This document shows, one piece after another, positions 52,449-60,952 of a stretch of 64,000 nucleotides of DNA. Origin of the DNA: Streptomyces sp. NBC_00569 (GTDB taxonomy: Bacteria; Actinomycetota; Actinomycetes; Streptomycetales; Streptomycetaceae); NCBI RefSeq assembly GCF_036345255.1, contig NZ_CP107783.1:10099001-10163000 (forward strand), read 5' to 3'. Below the pieces are notes generated by a model. The model ran no database searches. It saw nothing but the letters and a program-made list of their open reading frames with translations, and had not been told where the DNA came from. The position numbers were made by a program, and so were the translations under genes. The number at the start of each line of letters is the position of its first letter. Within the stretch, counting starts at the first letter, position 1.

Positions 52449-52883
52449 ATGTTGATGCGCACTGACCCGTTCCGTGAACTCGACCGGCTCGCCCAGCAGC
52501 TGACGGGGGTGTCCGGTACCTGGTCCAGGCCCTCGGCGATGCCGATGGACGCCTACCGCGAGGGCGAGGACTACGTGATCGCCCTCGACCTGCCCGGTGT
52601 CGCGAAGGACGCGATCGACATTGATGTCGAGCGGAACATGCTCACCGTCAGGGCCGAGCGCCGCCCGGCCGCGAAGGCGGACGACGTGCAGATGGAGCTC
52701 TCTGAGCGGCCCCTGGGGGTCTTCTCCCGCCAGCTGGTGCTGGCCGACACCCTGGACACCGAGCGCATCACGGCCGACTACGAAGCAGGGGTGCTGACCC
52801 TGCGCATCCCGATCGCCGAGCGTGCCAAGCCCCGCAAGATCGCGATCGGCGGAGAGTCCGAGCACAAGCAGATCAGCGGCTGA
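52449..52883 (+). CDS. Hsp20/alpha-crystallin small heat-shock protein
   Basis: The 144-residue chaperone binds unfolding proteins in stress. The alpha-crystallin domain runs about residues 35-130: [80 protein letters not shown]. The C-terminal IPI motif is present for oligomer assembly. GGAGG precedes the ATG by 10 bases. It is divergent from the HSP18-type regulator and followed by two DUF2267 genes on the same strand. Confidence 0.95.
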   Translation: MLMRTDPFRELDRLAQQLTGVSGTWSRPSAMPMDAYREGEDYVIALDLPGVAKDAIDIDVERNMLTVRAERRPAAKADDVQMELSERPLGVFSRQLVLADTLDTERITADYEAGVLTLRIPIAERAKPRKIAIGGESEHKQISG

Positions 52884-52993
52884 CAAGCCGGTTTCTCGAC
52901 CGCGACGACGCGGCGGAGGGCGGGCATCCATCTCCCCTTCCGGCCCTGTCCTCCGCCATCCGTCCTTCGCGCCACGATGCAGAAGGGGCCGTG

Positions 52994-53389
52994 GTGGCCA
53001 TGCGTTGGGAAGCATTCCTCGACAACGTGCAGGAACGCGGCGAGTACGGCACACCCCAGGAAGCCGAGCGGGCCGCGCGTACCGTCTTGGCCCTGCTGGG
53101 CGCGCATCTGGTGGGTGAGGTCCGGGCCGAGCTGGCCGCCCGGCTTCCGGAGACCTTCGCGGTGATTTTGCTCAACCCGTTGCAGGCCACCGAGCCCCTC
53201 TCGCCGGAGCGGTTCCTGCGGGCGACCGCGGCGTGGATCGAGGGAGCCACCGAACGGACCGCGGCCTGGGACGTCAGCGCCGTGCTGAGCGTGGCCGCCG
53301 ATGCGGCGGGCGAAGAACTCACCCGGCGCATCCTGCTCCAACTGCCCCCGGGCTACGACCTCCTCTTCGGCCGTCCCGAGCACACCTGA
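52994..53389 (+). CDS. DUF2267 protein 1
   Basis: The protein has about 131 residues. Family sequence: FLDNVQERGEYGTPQEAERA, ARTVLALLGAHLVGEVRAEL, AARLPETFAVILLN, then RRILLQLPPGYDLLFGRPEH. DUF2267 proteins are small, helical and of unknown role, often near small heat-shock and general-stress genes. GTG 52994 fits the AAGGGG site at normal spacing; ATG 53000 and GTG 52991 are alternatives. It lies 110 bases after Hsp20, so co-transcription is likely. Confidence 0.85.
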   Translation: MAMRWEAFLDNVQERGEYGTPQEAERAARTVLALLGAHLVGEVRAELAARLPETFAVILLNPLQATEPLSPERFLRATAAWIEGATERTAAWDVSAVLSVAADAAGEELTRRILLQLPPGYDLLFGRPEHT

Positions 53390-53436
53390 GCCCTAAAGAG
53401 CGACAACCCCCTTTGGACACGAAAGGCAACCACCCG

Positions 53437-53928
53437 ATGCTCCCGCTGCGTGAACCGGCGCCGGCCGCTGCCCGGCCCGGCGTGACGTTTCACCAGATGC
53501 TGGAAAGAATCCGCTACGACGGCGCCTATCCCACCCGGGAGCGGGCCGAGGAGGTCACACGTGACGTCCTGGCGGCGCTGGGCCGTCAGCTCACCGGCGA
53601 CGAGCGCGTCGATCTCGCCGCCTGCCTCCCCACGGAGGCCGCACGGATCTTCGCCGGCCAGATCCCCGACCGCCGGCCACTCACCGGCTGGGGCTTCGTC
53701 AAGGACCTGGCCACCCGCACAGAGGCGACTCCCGCGACCGCCCGTTGGGACACCGGAACCGTCCTCACCACTATCGGCGACCTCGCCGGTCGCAGCCTCC
53801 TGGACCGCATCCTCACCCAGCTCCCGCCCGGATACGCACTCCTTTTCGGCCGCGCCGAACTCACCCAGCAGTCGGCCAGTACGTCGATCCGCACACCGGT
53901 CTCGGCGTCGGTCGGGTTGGTGACATAG
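53437..53928 (+). CDS. DUF2267 protein 2
   Basis: The 163-residue protein is a second DUF2267 copy: FHQMLERIRYDGAYPTRERA, EEVTRDVLAALGRQLTGDER, VDLAACLPTEAARIFAGQIP, RILTQLPPGYALLFGRAELT. It is 47 bases after copy 1, with GAAAGGC upstream. The normal end would be near LFGRAELTQQ; the extra tail SASTSIRTPVSASVGLVT looks like read-through into foreign DNA, because the reverse strand there (53876-53935) reads RYVTNPTDAETGVRIDVLAD. Confidence 0.82.
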   Translation: MLPLREPAPAAARPGVTFHQMLERIRYDGAYPTRERAEEVTRDVLAALGRQLTGDERVDLAACLPTEAARIFAGQIPDRRPLTGWGFVKDLATRTEATPATARWDTGTVLTTIGDLAGRSLLDRILTQLPPGYALLFGRAELTQQSASTSIRTPVSASVGLVT

Positions 53929-54204
53929 CGGTGTCGCCCGCGTCAGGACGAAATCGGATCGCGACGACGAGACAGAGCGAGAAGCGCCCGCCCGGCCTGC
54001 CAACTCTTTGACCACAGAGCACAGTTGGCCAGCCAGACGGTCGTGCGGTGCTGGTATCCCTCCGGGGACCTGCTCGCGGAAGGTCCGCCTCACTTCCGAC
54101 TGGTCCAGACGAGGCGGTAGTACTCGAGTTCGGACTGGCGCGCAGCCTCCACGGAGAGGCCGACGCCGTCGAGCTGCTCTGCTCAGAGGGGAAAGCTCGG
54201 CGCG
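53929..54204. other. Intergenic stretch after the DUF2267 pair
   Basis: About 275 bases. The left end continues the possible minus-strand coding scrap noted with the second DUF2267 gene. The right end carries GAGGGGAAAG, the ribosome-site region of the DUF5133-like gene. Nothing else was recognised. Confidence 0.35.
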
Positions 54205-54474
54205 ATGTTGAAGCCGAGAGAAACTGACGTGGCACGCCACCTGGCCTCGTACCGGGCGTGGGAGCGTCGGTTGCTCGCGGTGCCTGCGGATCTGCGGGCT
54301 CGGGAACGGTTCGAGGACGCCGCCTACACACTGTGCGTCCTGATGGGCACGCGCTGTGGCCGCGAGGCCGCTGACACGGCGGAGAATTATCTGCGCCCAC
54401 GAACTCCGCAGCCTACGCGCGCCGCCCCGCGTTCAGCAGGCACGCGAGCACGTCCCGCGCACCACACGACCTGA
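54205..54474 (+). CDS. DUF5133-like small protein
   Basis: The 89-residue protein has MLKPRETDVARHLASYRAWE, RRLLAVPADLRARERFEDAA, YTLCVLMGTRCGREAADTAE, NYL. The order (ML.P, RARERFEDAAYTLCV, TGTR-like) follows the Streptomyces DUF5133 family. The last 20 residues are a basic low-complexity tail. The family has unknown function but often accompanies stress-responsive sigma factors. It precedes a SigB-type gene by about 180 bases. Confidence 0.75.
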   Translation: MLKPRETDVARHLASYRAWERRLLAVPADLRARERFEDAAYTLCVLMGTRCGREAADTAENYLRPRTPQPTRAAPRSAGTRARPAHHTT

Positions 54475-54657
54475 GCCGCGGGCCCGACTCGAAGTCTTCG
54501 TTGCTCTGGCAGATAATTCAGGGAGGAAAGTCATACCTTCGCTTCGGACCAGTGGCATCAACCCGCGAGCGGTGTAACGCTCCCTGGTCGATGACCGTCC
54601 GGGCACTGCGCTCCTCGCGGACAGAACCGCAGGCAGATCGTGGAGGAGCGATTTCAC

Positions 54658-55464
54658 ATGCTCTGCGACTGTGAGCGTACGGCCGCTGACGACAGTCCCG
54701 ACACGTCGGCCGTCTTCGCCCGCCTCGCCGGCCTGGGGGAAGGACCCGAGCGGGACCTTCTTTGTGAGGAGGCCGTGAAGGCGTGGCTGCCGATGGCGCA
54801 TCGGATCGCCGGACGCTTCCGCGACAAGGGCGAAAGCCTTGAAGACCTCAAGCAGATTGCGGCCATGGGGCTCGTCAAGGCCGTCAACAACTACGATCCG
54901 CAGCGCGGGCCGTTCGAGCCCTACGCCGTCCCCACCATCAGGGGCGAACTGCGCCGGCACTTCCGCGACCACACCTGGGACGTACACGTCCCGCGACGGG
55001 TCCAGGACCTGCGCAACAGGGTGCGACGCGCCCGCCGCGACCTTAGCCAGCAGCCCGGGGCCGGGCCCGAACCCAGCATCGGTGGCATCGCGGAGCGCGC
55101 CGGTCTGACCGAGGACGAGGTCCGGGACGGCCTGCAGGCCATCGACGGCTACAACGCGCTCTCCCTCGACGCAGGGCTGCTGCCCTGCGAGGACGCCTTC
55201 CTCATCGACGGGCTCGGCGCAACCGAGGGCGCCTACGACGTCGTCACCGACCGCGAAGCAGCCAAGGCCGGCCTTGGGCATCTCTCGGATCGCGAGCGCG
55301 CCATCCTCTACATGCGGTTCTTCGAAGACATGACGCAGAGCCGGATTGCGGAGAAATTCGGCATCTCCCAGGTGCATGTCTCGCGCATCATCCGCGAGAG
55401 CTGCAGGCGCGTACGCGACGCCACCTGCGACTGGGGGCGGTTCGAGAAGACGCGCGCAGCCTAG
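54658..55464 (+). CDS. RNA polymerase sigma factor, SigB/SigF/SigG type
   Basis: The 268-residue alternative sigma factor contains region 2 (LEDLKQIAAMGLVKAVNNYD, PQRGPFEPYAVPTIRGELRR), region 3 (PSIGGIAERAGLTEDEVRDG) and region 4 (LSDRERAILYMRFFEDMTQS, RIAEKFGISQVHVSRII). This combination marks the SigB group of Streptomyces, which directs stress and developmental genes. ATG 54658 has GGAGGAG upstream; the GTG at 54640 would lie on top of that site. No anti-sigma gene is adjacent, so its control must be in trans. Confidence 0.93.
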   Translation: MLCDCERTAADDSPDTSAVFARLAGLGEGPERDLLCEEAVKAWLPMAHRIAGRFRDKGESLEDLKQIAAMGLVKAVNNYDPQRGPFEPYAVPTIRGELRRHFRDHTWDVHVPRRVQDLRNRVRRARRDLSQQPGAGPEPSIGGIAERAGLTEDEVRDGLQAIDGYNALSLDAGLLPCEDAFLIDGLGATEGAYDVVTDREAAKAGLGHLSDRERAILYMRFFEDMTQSRIAEKFGISQVHVSRIIRESCRRVRDATCDWGRFEKTRAA

Positions 55465-55533
55465 AGCTCTGGCGCCCCTGCAGCCCTGTCGTTTGCGGCC
55501 GGCGTTGCCGGGCACCCGACGCATGAGCGGTCA

Positions 55534-55563
55534 GGTTCCTCCCGCCGGTGGGCGGGAGGAACC
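55534..55563. terminator. Perfect 13-bp hairpin after the sigma-factor gene
   Basis: GGTTCCTCCCGCC (55534-55546) pairs perfectly with GGCGGGAGGAACC (55551-55563) around a 4-nt GGTG loop. It is 69 bases after the stop codon. No T-run follows, as usual in Streptomyces. Confidence 0.8.
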
Positions 55564-55886
55564 ACCGGCCTCCGCTTCCATCTGCACGGGGGCGGAGGCA
55601 CCTCAACTTCACATCGTGAGCGCGCGCTGAGCGGCCACGCCGACGCCCCGTGCAGGACGCCGCGCCTGTCGAGGCCCCGTCAATGACCTGGCAAGCTCTG
55701 CGAGCGTTATCCGTCGGCATGCACGAGGGGGTGTCGACCGATGGTCAAGAGTCGCTCGGTGACCTGGCGGTGGCGACACAACCAACTCAGACGCCGGGTG
55801 GACGTCCTGGAGGGCTGGCTGACTCTGGGGTTGCGTCCAGGGAAGTGGTGTACGGGTTCGGCCTGATCCGGGGGTCTGCCCCGGCA

Positions 55887-56105
55887 TCGACTCCCAGGCC
55901 GCGGAGGGCCAGCCGGCCACAGGCATCGGCCGCGACAAGGCCGAGCAGATCTGGTTCAAGGCCCCTGACGTCGTACTTCACGACGAACACGGACTACGCC
56001 AGTGCCCGCAAGGGCACGCTGAGCGCGGCGGCCGATCTGTACGGCGCCGACTCGGCGGAGTGCAAGGCGGTCGACCGGGCGTGGGCCGCGGTCAACGTCA
56101 AGTGA
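55887..56105 (+). pseudogene. M4 (thermolysin-type) metallopeptidase, C-terminal fragment with frameshift
   Basis: Frame one: IDSQAAEGQPATGIGRDKAE, QIWFKA. After a shift near 55963, frame two: LTSYFTTNTDYASARKGTLS, AAADLYGADSAECKAVDRAW, AAVNVK and stop. This is the last part of secreted M4 peptidases, including the IGRDKAEQIW...TYF region. The HExxH zinc site is not present. Confidence 0.75.
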
Positions 56106-56158
56106 CGTCTGAAGCACCGTAGTTGTGGGGCGGTACCTTGGGGTGCCGCCGCCACTTC

Positions 56159-57160
56159 TCAGTTCACGATCAGTATGCCGATCATCGCCGCCCAGCACAG
56201 GGCGACAAGGACCGGAAGCAGCATCATGATGAGTCCGGTCGGCGACTGTTTCAGCCAGGCATTGCCGTCGGCCTGGGTCTCGCGGCCCACTATCCGCTGC
56301 CCGCCGTGCCAGGCCATGTACTCCTCCAGCTCCATCGCGGCGCGCTTACGGGCACCGAGGTAGCGGCGGCCGTAACGCAGCATCTGCGAGAAGGCGAGCG
56401 CGGAGCCGAGCCCGATGACGCAGATGACCATCGCGAGGCTCTGCGAGATCTCCTCCATGGACCGGGTCGGCTCGCCCTCCTTGCCGAGAGTGAAGCCGAG
56501 CGCCGCCGCCAGGCCCGCGGTGATGTAGAAGAAGTTGTTCAGCTTGTGCCAGTTGGTGGTGTCCTCGTGCTTGTAGAGGTCGATGGCCACTGCGTACTGG
56601 GCCTGCAGCATCGCCTCGCGCGGCTTGCGCCACACCCAGACCATCCGCTGCTTGCCGTCGGGCGGCGTGAGCCGGGTCAGCTCCTCGAAGCCGAGCTTGC
56701 GGTGGAAGAGGGTGGACGCCTCGTTGTACGGCTCGCTGACGACGGCCGCGATCACCGGACTGGTCGACCATTGCTCCAGCACGTGGTGGTACAGCCGGGA
56801 CGCCACCCCGCTGCGGGCGGCCCGGCGCGAGACGCAGATCTGCTTGATGACGAGGAACGCGCCGAGCGTCGACTTGATCCGGTGGTTCAGCCATTCGTCG
56901 GGCTCGATCTGCCCGTCGCTGTACGCCATCAGATAGCCGAGCACCTCGGTGCCCTTGACGGCCACCCAGAAGTGCTCGGCCGTGGTGAGCCGCGCCCGGT
57001 AGTCGGCCAGGGTGTAGTTCGACACCAGGAATCCTTCGCGTCCGGCCCGCTGCGGATCGGTGACGTCGAGCCGCCGGTCCGCGGCGAGTTCGACGATGCT
57101 CTGGAGGTGGGCCTCGCCGGCCCGGACGATCTCGATGGTGGCGGTTCCCGCCGTGGACAT
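56159..57160 (-). CDS. GNAT acetyltransferase fused to a membrane-anchored C-terminal region
   Basis: The protein has 333 residues. Residues 1-175 are a GNAT domain (IEIVRAGEAHLQSIVELAAD, AFLVIKQICVSRRAARSGVA with the acetyl-CoA loop, YNEASTLFHRKLGFEELTRL). The C-terminal 130 residues hold transmembrane segments (LNNFFYITAGLAAALGFTLG, SLAMVICVIGLGSALAFSQM, LIMMLLPVLVALCWAAMIGI LIVN). The fusion would place the acetyltransferase on the cytoplasmic face of the membrane. ATG 57160 begins the family sequence. It stands alone; the substrate is unknown. Confidence 0.85.
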   Translation of the reverse strand: MSTAGTATIEIVRAGEAHLQSIVELAADRRLDVTDPQRAGREGFLVSNYTLADYRARLTTAEHFWVAVKGTEVLGYLMAYSDGQIEPDEWLNHRIKSTLGAFLVIKQICVSRRAARSGVASRLYHHVLEQWSTSPVIAAVVSEPYNEASTLFHRKLGFEELTRLTPPDGKQRMVWVWRKPREAMLQAQYAVAIDLYKHEDTTNWHKLNNFFYITAGLAAALGFTLGKEGEPTRSMEEISQSLAMVICVIGLGSALAFSQMLRYGRRYLGARKRAAMELEEYMAWHGGQRIVGRETQADGNAWLKQSPTGLIMMLLPVLVALCWAAMIGILIVN

Positions 57161-57227
57161 GCCTGGCCTCCGTTGCTGGACGTGAGGCCAAGTTACCTTC
57201 TGCGTAAGGAAGTTGTCCGCGAGTGGA

Positions 57228-57522
57228 TCAGCCTTCGTATTCCGGGAGGTCGATCTCGTGCACCTGGAGCGGGTAGCCGTGCTTCGGGTGCGCGAACTCG
57301 TGTGCCTCCGTCTTGATCCGTTCGCGGTACAGCACTGAGTGCTGCCTTCTTCGAGGTGCAGGCGCGCAGCTTGGCCGCAAGGTCGATACGGCTCTCTTCT
57401 GGCCGCATGTCCGCCGCGCTCGACGACTGCAGCCGGGCAAACTCGCCGTACACCGCTGCCGGGTCTACGCCCACGCCCAGGGCGGCCTGGCCTACCCGCA
57501 GACAGAACTCCCCGCACGCTGA
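57228..57522 (-). pseudogene. Unrecognised gene fragment with frameshift
   Basis: Frame one: EFCLRVGQAALGVGVDPAAV, YGEFARLQSSSAADMRPEES, RIDLAAKLRACTSKKAALS. After a shift near 57330 the other frame continues VLYRERIKTEAHEFAHPKHG, YPLQVHEIDLPEYEG and a stop at 57228. The sequence is clearly protein-like in both parts, but I do not recognise the family. It lies between the GNAT-membrane gene and an IS110 element. Confidence 0.4.
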
Positions 57523-57785
57523 CGCTCGATCTCAACGGCCAGGGCTTGGTCAACGCTCTCTTTGAGCAGTCAGAGAGCGGGCGGTGCCGCCGTCAGCCCG
57601 CACCGAGGCCACCAACCAACGAGGAGAACACCAACCCCCTCGTTATGCTTTCCGCGGTCCTGCAAGAGGGCCGCTGGCCTCCGGGGCCGGCATGGCTGTT
57701 CCCCCCTGTCGAGGGCATGGCCTGGGGGGTGGTGCCACTGGGCTCGAGAGGCGCCGTTGGAGACGCTGATGAGTGCCTCTGTGTG

Positions 57786-58840
57786 TCAAGTGACAGCAGC
57801 GAGCGGCGTGTGGCGGTCGCGTTTCAGGGTGCGGTAGACGACGTTCGACAGGCGTCGTTTCAGCGCACGACGGGCCTCGGACGGGGTCTTGCCTTCGGTG
57901 ATCTTCCGCAGGTAGTAGTCCTGGCCGCGACCTCCGTCGCGGATTTGGCAGACGGCGATGATGTGCAGCACGGAGTTCAGCGCCCGGTTGCCTCCGGTGT
58001 TGAGGCGGTGGCGGGTGTTCTTGCCGCTGGAGGCGTCCAGGGGCGCTGTGCCGGTGTAGCTGGCGAAATGGTGCTCAGTGGGGAAGCGTGCGACGTCTCC
58101 AACGTGCCCGAGGAGTTTGGCAGCGAGCACGGTGCCCAGGCCGGGGAGCTCGGTCAGCGCAGTGCGGGCGGCTGCCAGCGCGTCGCGCATCTGGGCTTCG
58201 TTGTCGCGGACTTGCCGGTCGACGCGTCGCAGGTCGGCGAGAAGGTCTCGAAGTCGGCGAGAAGGTCTCGAGAGAGATCACGGCGGCAGCAGTCGGTGGC
58301 CGTTGCAAAGCGGATGCCCTTCATCAGGACTGCGGCCTTTTCCGCGGACAAGCGGGTAGGGGCGCCGCCCGGCAGCAGGTCCCGGAGCACGGCAAGGAGT
58401 CGGTTGATGATGCGGGTGCGTTCGTTGACCAGGTCATCGTGCCGTTCGGTCAGCAGTCGCAGGATCGTGGACTGGTCTTCCGTCTCCACCCTGCGCAGGC
58501 CGTGCCGGAAGAGGGCGACCTGGGCGACGTGGAGGGCGTCGGCTTCGTCGGTCTTGCGGTCCCCGCCGGTGGCCAGGAGTCGGGCTCGGGCGGAGAGAGT
58601 GTCGGGCACGTCCACGACGTGTTCGTCGGCGGGGGCCAGCTGCTGGGCGAGGCTGCGGCCGAGACCTTTGGCCCCTTCAACGGCGAAACGGCGCTCGGGC
58701 CACTGCTCACACCAGCGCATCAGCTGCCGGACGGTCCCTGCGTTCACGACGAAGCGTTGCTGGGCAAGCTGGTGGCCGGCCGCGTCCACGGCGACGGCAG
58801 TGTGGGAGGACTTGTGGGGATCGATGCCGATAGTGATCAC
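57786..58840 (-). pseudogene. IS110-family transposase broken by a 20-bp duplication
   Basis: The N-terminal DEDD domain reads VITIGIDPHKSSHTAVAVDA, VEGAKGLGRSLAQQLAPADE, GGDRKTDEADALHVAQVALF. The C-terminal Tnp_20 domain reads ALTELPGLGTVLAAKLLGHV, FASYTGTAPLDASSGKNTRH, with the catalytic Ser. A 20-bp tandem duplication at 58233-58272 shifts the frame between them. Removal of one copy restores DLSRDLLADLRRVDRQVRDN and a full 344-residue enzyme. The element must be recently inactivated. Confidence 0.88.
58233..58272. repeat. 20-bp tandem duplication inside the IS110 transposase
   Basis: GTCGGCGAGAAGGTCTCGAA (58233-58252) is followed directly by GTCGGCGAGAAGGTCTCGAG (58253-58272), identical in 19 of 20 bases. 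Its length is not a multiple of three, so it shifts the transposase frame. Confidence 0.95.
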
Positions 58841-59209
58841 GTGCACCCTGACCAGGTCGGAGAGGAATGGGACAGGTGCGGTGGGCACTCTGACTTGACG
58901 TCTCAGCGTCCATTGGTCACGCCTCTGTCGAGCCACACCGCGCGGGTGCCGACCGACGGCGGCAAACTCATCATGAGCCAGCCCGAAATTGAGGCGGCAT
59001 GAGGTCACGCGAGCCCGTGCCGGTCGGCACCCTGGACGCTACGGCTGCAGACCGCGCGTCTGGGTCCGATTCAACAAGTCAGAGGTCCGACTACCGCCCC
59101 GCCGAGCGTAATGCCCGGCACCTGGTGGGCGGCAGGTCTGCATAACGTGGATGCGCGCACGACGCCAACGCCCCGGCCAGCACCGCACCAATCCGTTCGG
59201 GAGGACGGC

Positions 59210-59403
59210 TTGAACGACAGCGTCGAGATAGGCGTCTTCCTCGGCCTGGACGTCGGCAAGAGCGCCCACCACGGCAATGGACTCACCCCTGCCGGCAAGA
59301 AGGCCTTCGACAAGCAACTGCCCAACACCGAACCGAAGTTGCGGCAGGTCTTCGACAAGCTCCGCGAAAAGTTCGGCACCGTCCTGGTCATCGTGGACCA
59401 GCG
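59210..59403 (+). pseudogene. IS110-family transposase, N-terminal fragment (second element)
   Basis: LNDSVEIGVFLGLDVGKSAH, HGNGLTPAGKKAFDKQLPNT, EPKLRQVFDKLREKFGTVLV IVDQ is the N-terminal DEDD domain of a different IS110 subgroup. The first Asp lies in LGLDVGK, the second in VIVDQ. The match stops at about 59403. It is on the opposite strand from the longer IS110 element. Confidence 0.75.
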
Positions 59404-59542
59404 CCGCCTGCCAGGTGAGAGCGAACTCACTGCAGGAATCGCAGCATCGTCCGTCCTCCGAGCCACCTTTCGACAGAGTGCCCTTCGCATCGACCACGCT
59501 CTGGTTCAGAGTGATCATTCGTCGGGGCGAGGGTGTGCCCCC

Positions 59543-60802
59543 TCAGGACCAGGGCAGGACGAGAGCGCCCCAGGCCACCACGGGGCCCGCGGCGACGATG
59601 CCGCAGGTGTAGCCGAGGACCTGGCGGTAGAAGCCGCGGCGCTCCACGCCCCGCGCGTTGCTCAGGACCAGCGCCCCGTTGGTGGAGAACGGTGAGACGT
59701 CGACGATCGTGGTGGAGACGGCGAGAGCGGCTATCAGGCCGGTCGAGCTGAGGTGGCTGGACAGCAGCAGCGGAACGGCGATCGGGATGATCGCAGTGAG
59801 GATCGCGGTCGAGGAGGCGAAAGCGGAGGTGACGGCGACCGTGAAACACAGGAGGAGAGCCACAACGAGTGGGGTGCCGAAACCGGCCGCGTGCTCGGAG
59901 ATCTTCTCGATGATCCCGGCGTGCTCCAGCATCGCGATGTAGGTCATCATGCCGCCGACCAGCAGAAGGGTGTGCCAGCTGATGCCGTCCACCGCCTTCT
60001 CCTGGCGCTTCATGTCCAGGAGGGCCAGCAGCGCACCGGCGGCCAGGGCGAGAACGCCGATCTGCATCTGGAATCCGAGGGCACACACCACCAGTGCGGC
60101 GAGGGCGGCCAGCGTGGCCCACTGGTGCCAGGTGGCTCGCTCCGTGCCCGTCTCGCCGTCCGTTGCCTCCTGCTCGGGCTGCGCGGAGGAGTCCGCCGCC
60201 ATCGTGCGGCGTCGCAGGGCGGCGAAGGTGAGCAGGGACAGCAGGAGATTGACGGCGAAGCTGGCGAAGAAGAGTGTCGCCGGCGCGACGGACAGATCGG
60301 TGTCGTCGACCATGCCGAGCACCAGCGCGCCCGAGACGGCCACGGGAGAGAACGCCCCGGCATGGGCGCCGCTGATCACCATCATCCCGGTCATGAGCGG
60401 GTTGATGTTGTGGCGGAAGGCGAAGTTCATCCCGATGGGCACCAGGATCGCCACGGCAGCGGGGGTGAAGGTGCCCAGCGAGGTCAGCACCCCGGCCAGG
60501 AGGAAGAGCACCCAGGGGATCAGGGCGGTCCGCCCCCTCACCAGGCGGACTCCGGCGGCGACCAGCAGATCGACCGTACCGTTGCGGCGGGCCACGGCGA
60601 ACAGATAGGTGACGCCGACGATGGTGAGGAAGAGCTCCACGGGGAAGCCCTCGAATATCTGGTCCTCGGTCATGTTCAGCGCGGTCGTACCGACCGCGAA
60701 GCACGCAACGAAGGCCAGGATGCCGATGTTGATCGGCAGGACGGTGCCGACGACGAACATGACGAGCAGCGCGCCGACGGAGATCAGCTCAGGAGACATC
60801 AT
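59543..60802 (-). CDS. MatC-type dicarboxylate/carboxylate transporter
   Basis: The 419-residue integral membrane protein has about ten or more hydrophobic helices. The N-terminal segment LISVGALLVMFVVGTVLPIN, IGILAFVACFAVGTTALNMT follows the MatC N-terminal domain (malonate/dicarboxylate carrier). HAGAFSPVAVSGALVLGMVD and TSAFASSTAILTAIIPIAVP resemble ion-transporter-superfamily re-entrant motifs. It lies 150 bases after the PrpF-like gene on the same strand. Together they suggest uptake and isomerisation of a tricarboxylate- or oxalomesaconate-like acid. Confidence 0.85.
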   Translation of the reverse strand: MMSPELISVGALLVMFVVGTVLPINIGILAFVACFAVGTTALNMTEDQIFEGFPVELFLTIVGVTYLFAVARRNGTVDLLVAAGVRLVRGRTALIPWVLFLLAGVLTSLGTFTPAAVAILVPIGMNFAFRHNINPLMTGMMVISGAHAGAFSPVAVSGALVLGMVDDTDLSVAPATLFFASFAVNLLLSLLTFAALRRRTMAADSSAQPEQEATDGETGTERATWHQWATLAALAALVVCALGFQMQIGVLALAAGALLALLDMKRQEKAVDGISWHTLLLVGGMMTYIAMLEHAGIIEKISEHAAGFGTPLVVALLLCFTVAVTSAFASSTAILTAIIPIAVPLLLSSHLSSTGLIAALAVSTTIVDVSPFSTNGALVLSNARGVERRGFYRQVLGYTCGIVAAGPVVAWGALVLPWS

Positions 60803-60952
60803 TGTCCTCTTTGTCCTGCGGGAGGGGGAGTTGGGCAGGGGCCAGATCGGCTGAGGCGTGCCAGATGGGGAAGCACGACAAACATGGTGAAGAACAGTCC
60901 CGAAGGGACACTGCGGGGGTCCGCTGTATGCGGCTCACCGGGGGCGGCAGGG

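Noticed and set aside
57339..58898. 519-residue plus-strand frame opposite the IS110 transposase
   Set aside because: It is an antisense shadow of the transposase, whose catalytic motifs are clear on the minus strand.
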